A stretch of 64,000 bases of DNA from Mytilus edulis (Eukaryota > Mollusca > Bivalvia > Mytilida > Mytilidae): positions 1 to 64,000 of the forward strand of contig NW_027269194.1 of assembly GCF_963676685.1 (NCBI RefSeq), written 5' to 3'. Below the pieces are notes generated by a model. That model had not been told where the DNA came from, searched no databases, and saw only the letters and a program-made list of their open reading frames with translations. Shown one piece after another: positions 51,101-61,003 of this stretch; positions within the stretch are counted from its first letter, which is position 1, and every line of letters starts with the position of its first letter. A program made the translations under genes and the position numbers.

Positions 51101-51336
51101 AGAGATATGTTTGCTGTTAGCTCAAAAGAAAAAAAAAGATGTTTGCTGTTAGCTCAAAAGAAAAAAAAATGTATTTAACAGCGAAGTATTTCAAAAATAT
51201 GATGACCCCTATTTTCGTTTGATGTTTCATTAGTATTTATGTGAAGTAATTATATCGCTTAATGTTTGCATAATCCTTAAAAAAATGTCTTTTAATAACC
51301 AATTATGATTTTGGACACATACATCTTAAAACTTAC
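48121..51336 (-). other. Intron of the CARD-STAND-ankyrin gene
   Basis: 3.2 kb, AT-rich, bounded by donor GTAAGT and acceptor TTGCAG, phase 1. It includes a strong inverted repeat at 50595-50690 and a local duplication of GATGTTTGCTGTTAGCTC at 51110-51170. No further exon is evident. Confidence 0.7.
50595..50690. repeat. Inverted repeat with 22-bp arms
   Basis: AATAACACATAGCTGAGAGGG on the left and CCCTCTCAGCTATGTGTTATT on the right pair perfectly around a 50-bp loop containing TGGTACCCGAG and TTCGAGGGGTAC, which also partly pair. It looks like a small MITE or foldback remnant. Confidence 0.8.
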
Positions 51337-51408
51337 CAAGTATGTGTTTAGGGATAACTTCCTCAGGTTCATCAGGTGATAATACTTCTATTTTGGTCAC
51401 ACGCACAT
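51337..51408 (-). CDS. CARD-STAND-ankyrin gene, linker exon 2
   Basis: A 72-base exon between acceptor TTTTTTAG and donor GTAAGT, phase 1 on both sides. It encodes an acidic linker (VTKIEVLSPDEPEEVIPKHI). It keeps the frame between the 36-base exon at 51941-51976 and the STAND exon at 45584-48120. Confidence 0.8.
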
Positions 51409-51940
51409 CTAAAAAATAAATTCAATGCATTTTTTGCTTTACACCTTAGATTTTATTTTTTGAAACAAGTTCACCGGTCTTGCTATCAAATAAAGCCATT
51501 ATACAGTGTTTTTCATGTTGTTCACTGTAAGCAAAAAAGCGCTTGTATGAAACAATTTATATTGAAGATCTGAAGCAATTACCTTTTAACTGACGTTAAC
51601 CTTTTAAACTGATTTTAAAATGTTGATACTGAAATGCTGTCACTGTTGTATCAAATCTTGAAACGGGGTTTTAACACAATGTATGATTGTTTTATATACT
51701 ATTTTGCAGTTTTAATAAACATATTTAGTTAAGAAATGTATTATGTTTTTAGCATCATAAACTTGATTTTTAACTGAAATATTGGACATTCTTTATATGC
51801 ACTTGAAAACAACAATATTTTCCAGATACTATTAAAGTATATATATAGTTAATTTTGTTTTAAAATTGTTCTACTTGTCACAAAAAATGTAATATTTGTA
51901 ACATAGTCAAAATATCACATATCTTGAATTTAATGTTTAC

Positions 51941-51976
51941 CTTTTTTCTTTTCTCTGTCTCTCAGTTGCTTTATGC
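51941..51976 (-). CDS. CARD-STAND-ankyrin gene, linker exon 1
   Basis: A 36-base micro-exon between acceptor GTTTCAG and donor GTAAAC, phase 1 on both sides, encoding a basic, helical IKQLRDREKKK segment. Its small size makes it the least certain exon, but its phase fits both neighbours and its splice sites are good. The frame would also hold if it were skipped. Confidence 0.7.
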
Positions 51977-52119
51977 CTGAAACAAACGAAAACAACCTAT
52001 ATGTATAATGAGAGAATTACACTTACTTTGTTAAACTGTAATTAAAAAAAAAAAATACAAAACAATTGAATAAAGTTCAATAAAAGGATGTGGTATAAGT
52101 GTCAACGTTCCTTCTACGT

Positions 52120-52335
52120 CACAATATATATATAAAAAATAACAATTACAAGCCAAAGCATGGCTATTAATATGGAGCCTTGGCTCATACCGAAAACCAA
52201 ACAATAAAAGGCTGTGTTAAACGGTTTAAACATGAAAGCAAACAGTCTAATATATTGAACAAAAGATAAACTAGAAGCACTTATGAACCACACAACCAAA
52301 CTTCAACCACCGAACACCAACCTCTTGACTAAGGA
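52120..52335 (-). repeat. Inverted interspersed repeat (family A) in an intron
   Basis: GGAGCCTTGGCTCATACCG and AAAGGCTGTGTTAAACGG match the inverted copy at 26265-26500. Confidence 0.65.
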
Positions 52336-52439
52336 CAAGTGCCTAAACATGCAGCGGGTTTAAATGTTTCAACAGGAGCCAGCCTCATCCTTACCTGGGC
52401 AGTAGTGTAACATTACAACATCAAAAGATATCTATTCAA

Positions 52440-52770
52440 GTAATGAAATTAATGGGAGGGTTGAGATGCTCAAAACATGTTTAACCGCGCCGTATGTTTG
52501 CACCAGTCCTAAATTAAGAGCCTTTGGTCTTTGTTAGTATGGTGTGTGTTTTAATTACGTTCATTTGTATGTTTTGAAGTTTAGTATGACGTCCGTTCTC
52601 AATAACTTAGTACACGGTTTTATTTAGAGGACAGCTGAAGCCAGCTTCCGGTACGGAATTTTCTCTCTGTGTTGTAGACCCATTGGTAGCCTTCGTCATT
52701 CACCTGCTCTTTGCTTCGGTTGTTGTCTCTTTAAAAATATTCCCAATTTCCATACCCAATTCTATGAAGC
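52440..52770 (+). repeat. Interspersed repeat (family D) in an intron
   Basis: GGGAGGGTTGAGATGC, ACATGTTTAACCGCGCCG, AGCCAGCTTCCGGTACGG and CTTCGGTTGTTGTCTCTTT match the order at 29480-29735, with a 5' extension also seen in family A. Confidence 0.75.
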
Positions 52771-53098
52771 ATCACTCAGCAATTGTATTTTTTTCTATGA
52801 CAAGCAGCGACCATAAAAATATACTAGTAAAGTAACACGAACACACTGCTATATGCACAACTGTATCACAAGAGGTAAACTTTCTCACACTTAATGCAAT
52901 TTGTCGTTTGTACGTTTTTACCTAAAACTGACTCATAACTTTTGATATATATTTACAGCAATAATTGTATATCCTCTGGATGGCTTTATTTTTTCTACGT
53001 TTTCTAATGACTTTCAGTTTAGATGTAAAGGAATTAATTGCAACAGAAGACTAACAAATGGTGACATGAAGTGAAGTGAATCAATAATATAATAATAC

Positions 53099-53410
53099 CT
53101 ATTTGACACCATTGTATTTCAAGGTCTGAAACCGCAGTTTTCTCGATATCAGAAACAACATCCTCATTTCCTCCATGTTTAAGAGCTTCCAAAAGTTTTA
53201 CGTATGCATCTTCACCTTTTCGGACTAGTTTGCTAAGTAAAAGTCTGTTACTCTCGTGTCGAGTTATTGAAAAATTGTAAACTTCTTCTTTTTCTTCAGA
53301 GTCTAAAACACCCGTCTCATAAAGGTGGTCTGATATATCTGTTCTGAAATCCATATCATTGACAAACATCAAGTAATTCTTATGCAGCTTTACAATGTGT
53401 TCATGGATCA
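53099..53410 (-). CDS. CARD-STAND-ankyrin gene, second CARD exon
   Basis: A 312-base exon, phase 1 on both sides, between acceptor ATTTCAG and donor GGTATT. The 104 residues look like a complete CARD death-fold. Helix 1 contains HIVKLHKNYLMFVNDM, helix 2 DISDHLYETGVLDSEEKEEV, then RHESNRLLLSKLVRKGEDAY and VKLLEALKHGGNEDVV. The pattern (L-x2-L, DxLxxxGVLxxEE, LLxxLxxKGxxAYxxLLxAL) is characteristic of CARDs, which mediate homotypic assembly in immune signalling. The first codon is split with the preceding exon (54003-54323) and reads in frame. Confidence 0.87.
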
Positions 53411-54002
53411 CTGAAATATAGGTAAAGGCATTGAGGATTACTTATATGAAGTTGGTGAAAAAAGGAGCATGGACCGAAGGGGTCGTTCATAAGTGTCTTA
53501 CCACTTGTTTGATTTGATATTACTAATTAATATTGTTCTACCTTACTATTTGTTTAACAATTAAATAACTCCCACATAAAATGTAATGAGCTGTCTCTTA
53601 ACTGGTTCATTTCTAAAAGTTGTTCACCTATTGGTGTTATAGTGCTGGATATTTATCTTAAATTGTGAAATATGATTGATAAGTTTAATTCGTATAAGGA
53701 CTCAAGAAATTTTGAAGAGAACGATTGTAATCATTTTCAAAAAAAAAAAAAAAAAATAGGTGGCGGCTTTAACAAACATCATGAATACAATTCAACATCT
53801 GAAAGTCATAACTCGCGCCAATTTGAAATACTTTACAACTCTGTGTTGCAAAAATATGTTTGGAATAGAATTTATATATTTTGAATACCAATTTTTTAGG
53901 ATTAAAAATATTTTTCTCGTGGTTATACTGAAATCAGCATACAATCCTGTTTTGTCCTATCCCATGTCGACTGTTTATATTTTGCAATTTACTTCTACTT
54001 AC

Positions 54003-54323
54003 TTATGTCATGACAACTGAAAGGTTCATCACAGCTATCACTACATTGCATTTTACTAACAATTTCTAGAACGTCATTATTGTATTGGTTAGATTCTTGT
54101 AAGACATCCTTTAACACCTCCGTGGTACCATACGGTCGTTTAGTCAAGATGTTGAGTAAAACCCTGTTACGTTCTCTTTGTGTGGTTGGTTTTATAATTT
54201 CCTCTCTATCCTCTATCATCAATATACACCTTGAAATCAAGTTATCTAGAACCATCTTGTCAAGTACTGTTTGGTTAATCAATTCATCATAGTAAGGAAA
54301 TAGTCCATGCTGTTTCTGATCAT
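54003..54323 (-). CDS. CARD-STAND-ankyrin gene, first CARD exon
   Basis: A 321-base exon between acceptor TTTATTTCAG and donor GTAAGT, phase 1 on both sides. It encodes a CARD: YYDELINQTVLDKMVLDNLI, then SRCILMIEDREEII, QRERNRVLLNILTKRPYG and TEVLKDVLQESNQYNNDVL. It ends in a Cys-rich tail. With 53099-53410 it gives two CARDs in tandem. The exon is entered in phase 1 with no in-frame start of its own ahead of helix 1, so at least one 5' exon carrying the ATG is missing from this annotation. A retroelement starts about 0.7 kb upstream, so that exon may lie beyond it, outside the window, or be lost. Confidence 0.87.
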
Positions 54324-54397
54324 CTGAAATAAAAAAAAAGCTGCTACTTGATCATGTAATACTTCGGGGTCGTCGGCGGTGCTCCACTGGCGGAGGA

Positions 54398-54438
54398 GAC
54401 AGATCCGGAAGACGGAAGAGCCTCGTTCCGGATCTGTC
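54398..54438. repeat. Perfect hairpin, 13-bp arms
   Basis: GACAGATCCGGAA (54398-54410) and TTCCGGATCTGTC (54426-54438) are exact reverse complements with a 15-bp loop. It sits just upstream of the first CARD exon. Confidence 0.85.
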
Positions 54439-54599
54439 AGTCGAAATTTAGAACCAGAACCAGAAGCAACAACGCTGATTCTAACCAAAAGATATTCTAC
54501 AGTAATTAGTGCCCGATATCGTCACGGTAAGTTTGAAGAGAAAAAGTTACAGCACTGGGAAGGGAACCTTTTGTGGCTAAGTTTTAGTCACGGTTTTTT

Positions 54600-54985
54600 T
54601 TATTTTTAGGGATTTTTTCACACTTGCCTGTTTGCGGAGCCCTTGTAGGAACAAGTGTAAACCCCTTAGTTGTTCTGCAAAACCCTTGTAGGGAATCTTG
54701 TAAAACCCCAAATCCAATTCCGCCGCGTATTGCACTAAGTTGACCTACGCAGTTCAACTTCCATTTGCAAACAGAAAGAAAAATTATTGTAAGTGTCAAA
54801 TTGAAAAAAAAACCACACACATACACTTGCCCTTCACATACATACCTCTGGGGTCAACTTATAAGCTTGATCCCTAGTTAAAAAGTTTGTTGTTGTTGTA
54901 AAACCAAACAAAACACAGTTCTATAGTATAAATACCCCTTTTCAGTAGATACCCCTGCCCAAGCCCTAATTTAAACCTAAATTGT
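54600..54985 (+). other. Possible 5' leader of the retroelement
   Basis: Contains two similar phrases, GCCCTTGTAGGAACAAGTGT and ACCCTTGTAGGGAATCTTGT, and a TATAAATACCCC at about 54928. It could be part of a 5' LTR or leader, but I found no matching sequence at 61850-62160, so LTRs are not demonstrated. Confidence 0.3.
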
Positions 54986-55018
54986 TTATTGTTTATTAAT
55001 TGTGTTCCAAGTGTCACC

Positions 55019-55345
55019 ATGGTTAGAGTCCACATAAACTCTGCCACTTTTGATGAGTTGTTATCAATTCCAGGGGTGGGGGCTAAAATTGCAGCAAAAA
55101 TCTGGGAATTGAGTGAGGATAAGGGGATTCTAGAGTTGGAGGATCTACGGGAGGTTCCCTATATGAGGATCACTGAGGCAGCTCTGGAATCTATGGATTT
55201 TATTACCTCTTTGCCACCCAACAAGGAGTCTAATAAATTTTGCAAGGAAGAGATAGCGCATCAGGAAAAGGTGCAGCGGATTGATAGCCTCATAAGGCAA
55301 GGGGTAAGGGGCAAACCACAAATGAGTATCCCCTTCAAGCAGTAG
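55019..55345 (+). pseudogene. Helix-hairpin-helix N-terminal module of the element
   Basis: From ATG at 55019 (an in-frame ATG at 54989 adds ten residues) the frame reads VHINSATFDELLSIPGVGAK then IAAKIWELSEDKG and a basic C-terminus, ending in TAG at 55343-55345. INSATxDELLxIPGVGxKxAxxI is the ComEA/HhH pattern, normally a non-sequence-specific DNA contact. After the stop, other frames continue with Arg/Gly-rich residues to about 55800, where gag begins, so the module was probably the N-terminus of a longer gag protein. Confidence 0.75.
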
Positions 55346-55799
55346 AAACACCAAGAGCCATGGCGGCACTGTCCCCAAGCTCCATCTCAGCATCTCTATT
55401 TTCAAGATGGTGGGAAACTTAACCGTTGGTTCAGGGAAGACATTGGACCCGACCAGGACAAATGGGACAGGCCCATGATGCCGTATGGAGGTACAAGAGA
55501 TTACAGGTATGAATGGAAAACACCTCGATCCCGATATAACAATGCAGGGGATACAGGTAGGGAAAGAGGGGGCTTTCCAAACCGATATACTGATAATGAG
55601 GGCCCAGGTCTTAGAGATGCCCATATGGAGAGTGAGGCTCCGGCATCGAGGCACGCCAGTAGTATTGGGTACCTCACATGATCAGGGGAACCTAGACGGG
55701 GATCTGGTGACCAGAGGAGGTCTCGTCGGGATGCATATGACAACCAGGAGAACATTGGGGGCCAGATAACCAGAGATTTCAAGATCGACCAAGGGGGCC

Positions 55800-56319
55800 C
55801 ACGGGTGTTAGACCTCTAATCCTACAAAAGAGTCTCAAGTATGATGGGAAAACTAACTGGCAGGCTTTCTATGCAAAATTTTCCCGATTATGCCAAGTCA
55901 GTGGGTGGTCTCCAGGGGAGTGCAAAGATCAATTGTGCTGGTCCCTTGATGGGAAGCCCAGTGAGTTTTATGCCTTACTCGTGGAAAGAAGGCATGACTT
56001 GTCTTATGAGGACTTGGTGAGTAGGTTGGCCAAACGGTTTGGGTTCAAGGAGTTGCCAGAAACAGCCCAAGTCCAATTTAACATCGTCAGGCAGGGTGGG
56101 GACGAAACCTTAGAGGACTGGGCCGACAGGATCCAATCCCTTGCCACAAAAGCCTTCCGTCACCTGCCCGAGGATCACATGTACCAACAAGCCATCATGA
56201 GATTGTGTCAGGGGGTCTCAGATAAGGAGGAGGGAATGTTGGCCTCCAATGCCAAACCTAAAAGTATTGAGGAGGCGGTGGATAAAATCGTTGGCATCAG
56301 CATAACCACCAAGCCATAA
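55800..56319 (+). pseudogene. Gag (capsid) region
   Basis: One frame reads from SLKYDGKTNWQAFYAKFSRL through RRHDLSYEDLVSRLAKRFGF, QVQFNIVRQGGDETLEDWAD and IQSLATKAFRHLPEDH, to a stop at 56317-56319. The W-x-F near the start and the later F-x2-R(Q)-x5-ET(L)-xx(W/Y)-x2-R(I) pattern are typical of the retrotransposon gag capsid. A zinc knuckle follows in another frame at 56592. Confidence 0.82.
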
Positions 56320-56591
56320 ATGGCCGCAGTGCCCGAAAGAAAGTCAAAAGTGTAAGCCCTGAAACCATAGGCAGGGGGCCCATTGTCCAATAATGCTCCC
56401 ACCAAAATTCACCCTAAAGAACATCCCCCTAAAGATGTCCAGGATTTGAAGGACCAATTTCATGTCTTCAAAGGGGAGGTAAGCGGAACCCTTGGCAATA
56501 TCATGTCTGAAATCCAAAATCTATCTTTTGCCGTCCGCAACAATGCTAGGCCCCCATCCAGAAGTCCCTCCCCCGTGCCGGTAATGGTGGT

Positions 56592-56633
56592 TGTTTCCAT
56601 TGTGGGGAGGCAGGTCACTTTAAAAGGGAATGC
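56592..56633 (+). pseudogene. CCHC zinc knuckle of gag
   Basis: Encodes CFHCGEAGHFKREC, a perfect C-x2-C-x4-H-x4-C knuckle. It is the nucleic-acid-binding part of nucleocapsid, out of frame with the gag frame upstream. Confidence 0.85.
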
Positions 56634-57139
56634 CCAAAGTTCCAAAGATCTACTTCTCCTAGACCTGGGGGTAAGAAAGTAACCTTCCAGGACAACAACG
56701 GTCCGTTAAACTGAAACGGGTCGACACAAGAGGTCTGAGTCTGGCCCCTAAAACACGGAGTATAAAGGACATCGTGATAAGACAGAAACCACCCTACTTG
56801 AATAGGGAGGGTACCATCAGTCAAATAGAAATAATACTGGGGGGCCAATTAGCCATTTCAGAGGAAGTATTCTCCCCGCCCGTGCAGGAACGCCCGGAAG
56901 AACAGTCCCACCCCAAAGAACTAGGGGTCACTAAATCATTACCCCCGTCCACCCACAAAAGATGTAGACTTAGCTCAACCAGAAGAACCCGTGGAAGGGC
57001 CTGAGAGGAAACCCATCAGTCTCATTGCCCTGAACATGTCAGAATCGGAGTCACAAGACGAAGAGTCTGTGGAGGAAGGGGAACAAACACTGTGCGATAG
57101 CTCAAACAGTGATGGGGAGGGGGACTTGGTGACAGAGAA

Positions 57140-57320
57140 ATGGTAACCATAAGTCAGTTAACGGGGGGAACTATGTATCGGGTGCCTGTGGTAGTCCAGG
57201 GTCAAAGGGGCGATGCTGTTGTGGACACCGCAGCTCAGGTTACCCTGATATTAGAGGAAACGTAGAAGAGTTTGAAAGAGCCACCCCCTATCCTTAAAGA
57301 TGTGGTGATGAACACTGCAG
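57140..57320 (+). pseudogene. Aspartic protease remnant fused to truncated RT
   Basis: MYRVPVVVQGQRGDAVVDTAAQVTLI contains the retropepsin active-site loop, here D-T-A rather than the usual D-T/S-G. An in-frame stop (TAG at about 57263) follows, then DVVMNTAGKGLQM, after which the protease C-terminus and RT palm are missing. Confidence 0.7.
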
Positions 57321-57600
57321 GGAAGGGCCTACAAATGAATGAATTTGTAAAGAACATTAAAAACTTGCCAAAGCCCCGGACCTCAAAGGAAGTGGAACGG
57401 TTTTTGGGTTTCGCAAATTATCACAGGGCCTTTATAAAAGACAATGCTAATATAGCTTTACCCCTTCAAGCCTTAACCGGGAAACGCCCCTATTTATGGG
57501 GGGACGAGCAACAACAGTCTTTCGACATACTCAGAGAAGCCATGGTGTCAGCCCCTGTCCTGTCGTTGCCCAATGCATCTGATCCTTTTTATCTTAGACA
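57320..57600 (+). pseudogene. Reverse transcriptase thumb/connection remnant
   Basis: VKNIKNLPKPRTSKEVERFL, GFANYHRAFIKDNANIALPL, then LTGKRPYLWGDEQQQSF and LREAMVSAPVLSLPN are the post-catalytic part of a Ty3/gypsy RT (normally FLGxxxYYRxFI). No Y/F-x-DD catalytic box is present upstream, so the catalytic core is deleted. Confidence 0.82.
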
Positions 57601-58190
57601 CGGATGCCTCCGACAAGGCTATTGTTGCGGAATTATTGCAGGTTCAGGGGGGACAGGAACGGACCACCTCCTATGCTTGCTATACCCTTACCCCAGAACA
57701 GCAGAAATATTGTACTACCCGAAAGGAGCTGTTGGCCATTGTCAGGTTCACTAGGCTATTCAGACATTACTTGCTTGGGTGGCGGTTTACGGTTCGAACA
57801 AATCATAGTAGCCTCACTTTGTTGACAAATTTCAAGGAATCCCAGGGACAATTAGCCCGTTGGCTGGAAGAAATCAGTCAGTTTGATATAGAAATCAAAC
57901 ACCGGCCCGGGGCTAAACATCCTAATGCAGATGCTTTATCTCGATTGCCTCAATATGGACCCTGTCCAGAGTGTCAAGTAGAGAGCGTTCTAGCAGATTT
58001 TCCCTGTGGGGGATGTACATACTGTGCCCGAGCCCAACAAAATTGGGGACAGTTCACAAAAAATGTCGATGATACGATACCCTTGGCAAAAGGACCCTAT
58101 GGTAGTACACAAACCAGAGACACACGAGAACCAGTGGTGCAAACATCCCGGGTATCAGTGTCTAAAATGGGGGACGAATTGGCCATATGA
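57573..58190 (+). pseudogene. RNase H domain of pol
   Basis: Follows the RT remnant by a frameshift. FILDTDASDKAIVAELLQ gives the first catalytic Asp and TTRKELLAIVRFTRLFRHYL the Glu. VRTNHSSLTLL has Asn where the usual RTDH has Asp, so one catalytic residue is replaced. It ends with IEIKHRPGAKHPNADALSRL, the standard tether before integrase, and a Cys-rich CPECQ...CGGCTYC stretch. Confidence 0.83.
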
Positions 58191-58339
58191 TCGGAGGGGG
58201 AGGGGGACATCTGGGTGCAAGAAATAGAAGGAGACTTTGGGATAAACTTGGGACACAGTCAGGAGGAATTAAAAGAAAAAGGACCTGGAATTAAAATTGG
58301 TGGTTCAATAGTGAAAAACAAAGGGGGAACCCTCTGAGG

Positions 58340-59560
58340 AGGAAATTTTCCTTAGCGGCCCCGCCACCAAGTACTATTGGCTAAATCAGGAATTATTTAT
58401 CCTTAAGGGGGATAATATCCTGTACAAGAAAGGGCCTACAGGGGATTCAAACAGGGTGGTTATACCTCAAGTATCATGGAAGAGGCTTATGCAGTTGTGC
58501 CATGATATTCCTGCAGCAGGCTACAAGGGGGGACCGAACTTACCAAAGGATTTAGTCAATGTATTATTGGAGAGGGATGAAGAAAGAGATTGAACAGTAT
58601 GTAGCAAGTTGAGCCCTCTGTAGCCAAAACAATAAGGTTACCCGTCCAAACCGTCATCCTATGGTTAAACATTATTCTGGGGCACCAATGGAAAGGGTTC
58701 ATTTAGACTTTGAGGGGCCCCTCCCAAAAACCGAATGAGGGAATGAACATATCCTTATGATGATAGACCAGTTTACCAAATGGGTGGAATGTATCCCCCT
58801 TCCAGCCCAGGCGCTGAATTGACAGCCCGTACAGCAGTGAATGAATTTTTCTCCCGTTTCGGAAGTCCCTGTCAAGTATTCACTGACCAGGGGAGGAACT
58901 TTGAGTCCCATCTGTTTAAAGCCATGTGTGACCTGCTTCAAATACACAAGAGTAGAACCACCCCATACCGCCCTTCCTCCAATGGTCAAGTAGAGCGTTG
59001 CAATCGAACGCTGATGGCTTCAGTGCGGTGCTTTGTTGGATAAAATCAGAAGTCCTGGGATCTATTCCTTCCGCAATTGGCTAGTGCGTTCCGTGCTTCA
59101 GTTAGTAAAAGCACCGGATTTACTCCTAATCACCTCATGTTGGGCAGAAAAGTCAATCAGCCTGTTGGGGGCCACAGGGGGGGGGGGGGTTCAGGATAGG
59201 AAAAAATATGTATCAGACCTAGAGGAAGCCATCCAAGGGGCCCATGAGCTGGCCAGGGCCAATCTAAAAACGGCACAAGAACGCCTCAAAAGAGATTACG
59301 ACCTCAAGGTTGTGGTCAAAAGGTTGAAAGTGGGGGATCTAGTGTATCAATTGGATACAGCCACCATCAAGGGGAAATGTCGAAAATTGACTCCTTCATT
59401 GAAGCGTCCCGGGGTAGTGGTGGAAAGCCTGACTCCATACCATTACCGGGTCAAAATGAAAACAGCAATGGTAGTGGCACATCATGACCGGATTAAGTTG
59501 TGTAAGGATAGGGAAGTCCCCAATTGGTGTAAAAAAACTACAAGCCCAAGTAATAAGTAA
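58340..59560 (+). pseudogene. Integrase region of pol, broken
   Basis: N-terminal zinc-binding remnant near 58470-58640 (RLMQLCHDIPAAGYKG; a second His appears as Tyr and a Cys codon is a stop). Catalytic core: VHLDFEGPLPKT near 58700, VFTDQGRNF near 58878 and SSNGQVERCNRTL near 58975 give D, D and E. The core is split by at least one stop and one frameshift. The C-terminal part (59190-59560) has a coiled region (EEAIQGAHELARANLKTAQE) and an SH3-like LVYQLD...LTPSLKRPGVVVESLTPYHYRV module of the GPY/F type. Confidence 0.83.
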
Positions 59561-59564
59561 AAAT

Positions 59565-59828
59565 TGGAAGGAAATAGAGGAGTTGGGATCCAAGGGAAAA
59601 AAGGGTAAGAACATTTATTGCTCATGCCCGGGACCAGATGATGGGGGTCTAATGATCAGGTGTGATGAGTGCATGGAATGGTTTCATGGGCGATGTGTGA
59701 ACATCACTCCCGGGGAGGCTGACGGAATGGACACCTGTCAGTGTCCTGGATGTTCGGTCTCCAAAGGAGTGCACGTGTCCCGGATTTCCCTGCACTCTAA
59801 GGTAAAAAAAATTTCAGATGGACAATAA
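59565..59828 (+). pseudogene. PHD finger downstream of integrase
   Basis: The frame encodes IYCSCPGPDDGGLMIRCDEC, then MEWFHGRCVNITPGEAD and CQCPGCSVS, ending in TAA at 59826-59828. The C-x-C...C-x2-C...H-x2-C...C-x2-C ligands with MEWFHGRC are a canonical PHD finger, a domain that commonly reads histone H3 tails. All eight zinc ligands are present. It overlaps the integrase frame end by a frame change, so it was probably the C-terminal domain of pol. A chromatin-targeting role is inference by analogy with chromodomains in chromoviruses. Confidence 0.85.
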
Positions 59829-59849
59829 AAAGAACACTTTATCAGACCA

Positions 59850-61000
59850 AACACAAACCACAGGGAATAGCAACCCGCCATCCTCCCGGTACAGTCCTCC
59901 GTCACTGAAGTGGTGGAGGAACTAGTGGTTATGGTACGGGAAGAGGAGCTTCGGGAGCTGGACTCTGAGGTACAGGGAAGCTCAGGGCTCTTGTTAGAGG
60001 TAGCTGAGGGTCATAAGGGGGGTCTGAGGGCGCCACTGAAGGTGAGGTACGGGGGGATGTGGATAAGAAGAACAAAAGAAAAAAAAGAAGTAGACAAGAC
60101 CGCAGGAGGAGATCTGCCAGAAGAAAGGCCATAACAGGGTCCTCACCTCTCCTACAGACAGCCTCACCTCAGGGGGTCCGGGTGGATGTCCATGGTCAGA
60201 ATGGGTTTGTCGGGACTAGTCTGGCTTCCACACCATCAGTGAGGTGGCAATATCTCACTTTGAAGGGCAGGGTGGATTAGTTGGGACTGGATTGTCTTGT
60301 CCAGTTTCTGGCTGTGAAGCTCGGGGGCAAGGCCTGGAAGGACACATTCTGGTGGAACATGAGGCCGAGGTGTTCCGTGACATGGGTGTTTCCGATCCGG
60401 GTTAGCCTGAGTGCGTCTCACTTCCCTAAGCACAATATTTCGGGCCCTAGGTGGTGCTGCGGTGGGGAACCCCATTCACTGGGTTATTAGCCAACTGGAG
60501 ACTGTTGGGCTGCTTCCAGAGGACCTGAGTGCTGAGTGGGAAGTCATGACCGCAGTGTGCCAATTGGCACAGTTGGAGGTTCCGTCGACTTTCACGCTGT
60601 AGCCAATCAACTCCCCTGCAATGCTCATGCACTGGAGGGCGCAGGTGGAGTTGATGGCTCTTTTACAGGGGCATCAGCGCCGGGCTTTTCTGGGGGAAGT
60701 CCACCTCAGATCCAGTGAGCCTTCCCAGGCGAGCTCCCCTATTGGGCAGGGGAGTCCAACAGCCAAGGCAGGAGTTTTCTGCAGGCTTGGGGCTCCGGTT
60801 TGCACACAGGGGCTCCCAGGCCCATGGGGCAGGTTGGGATGTTAAGTCCCACGGGGCACTCCCCAAAGCCCGTTCCCTCCCTCATGTTCCTTCCGTGTTT
60901 CAGACCAAGCCGGTCACTTCCGTGTCTAGGGTCACGAGGCTCACACTTGTCTGTGGGTGCATAGGGATCAGGGCATCAGGGAAATTCCTCAGGGAGTAGG
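59850..61000 (+). other. Unidentified segment between PHD and TatD modules
   Basis: GC-rich, with coding-like composition but frequent frame changes. First a Glu/Arg-rich stretch (59910-60134), then a frame with LETVGLLPEDLSAEWEVMTA and VCQLAQLEVPSTFTL (about 60440-60600), then MHWRAQVELMALLQGHQRRA (about 60625-60680). I do not recognise a family. It may be a linker or a decayed additional ORF of the element. Confidence 0.4.
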
Positions 61001-61003
61001 GGA

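Noticed and set aside
54279..54488. Minus-strand frame overlapping the first CARD exon, considered as a 5' extension
   Set aside because: It is in a different frame from the CARD, and a good acceptor (TTTATTTCAG) at 54324 explains the exon start.
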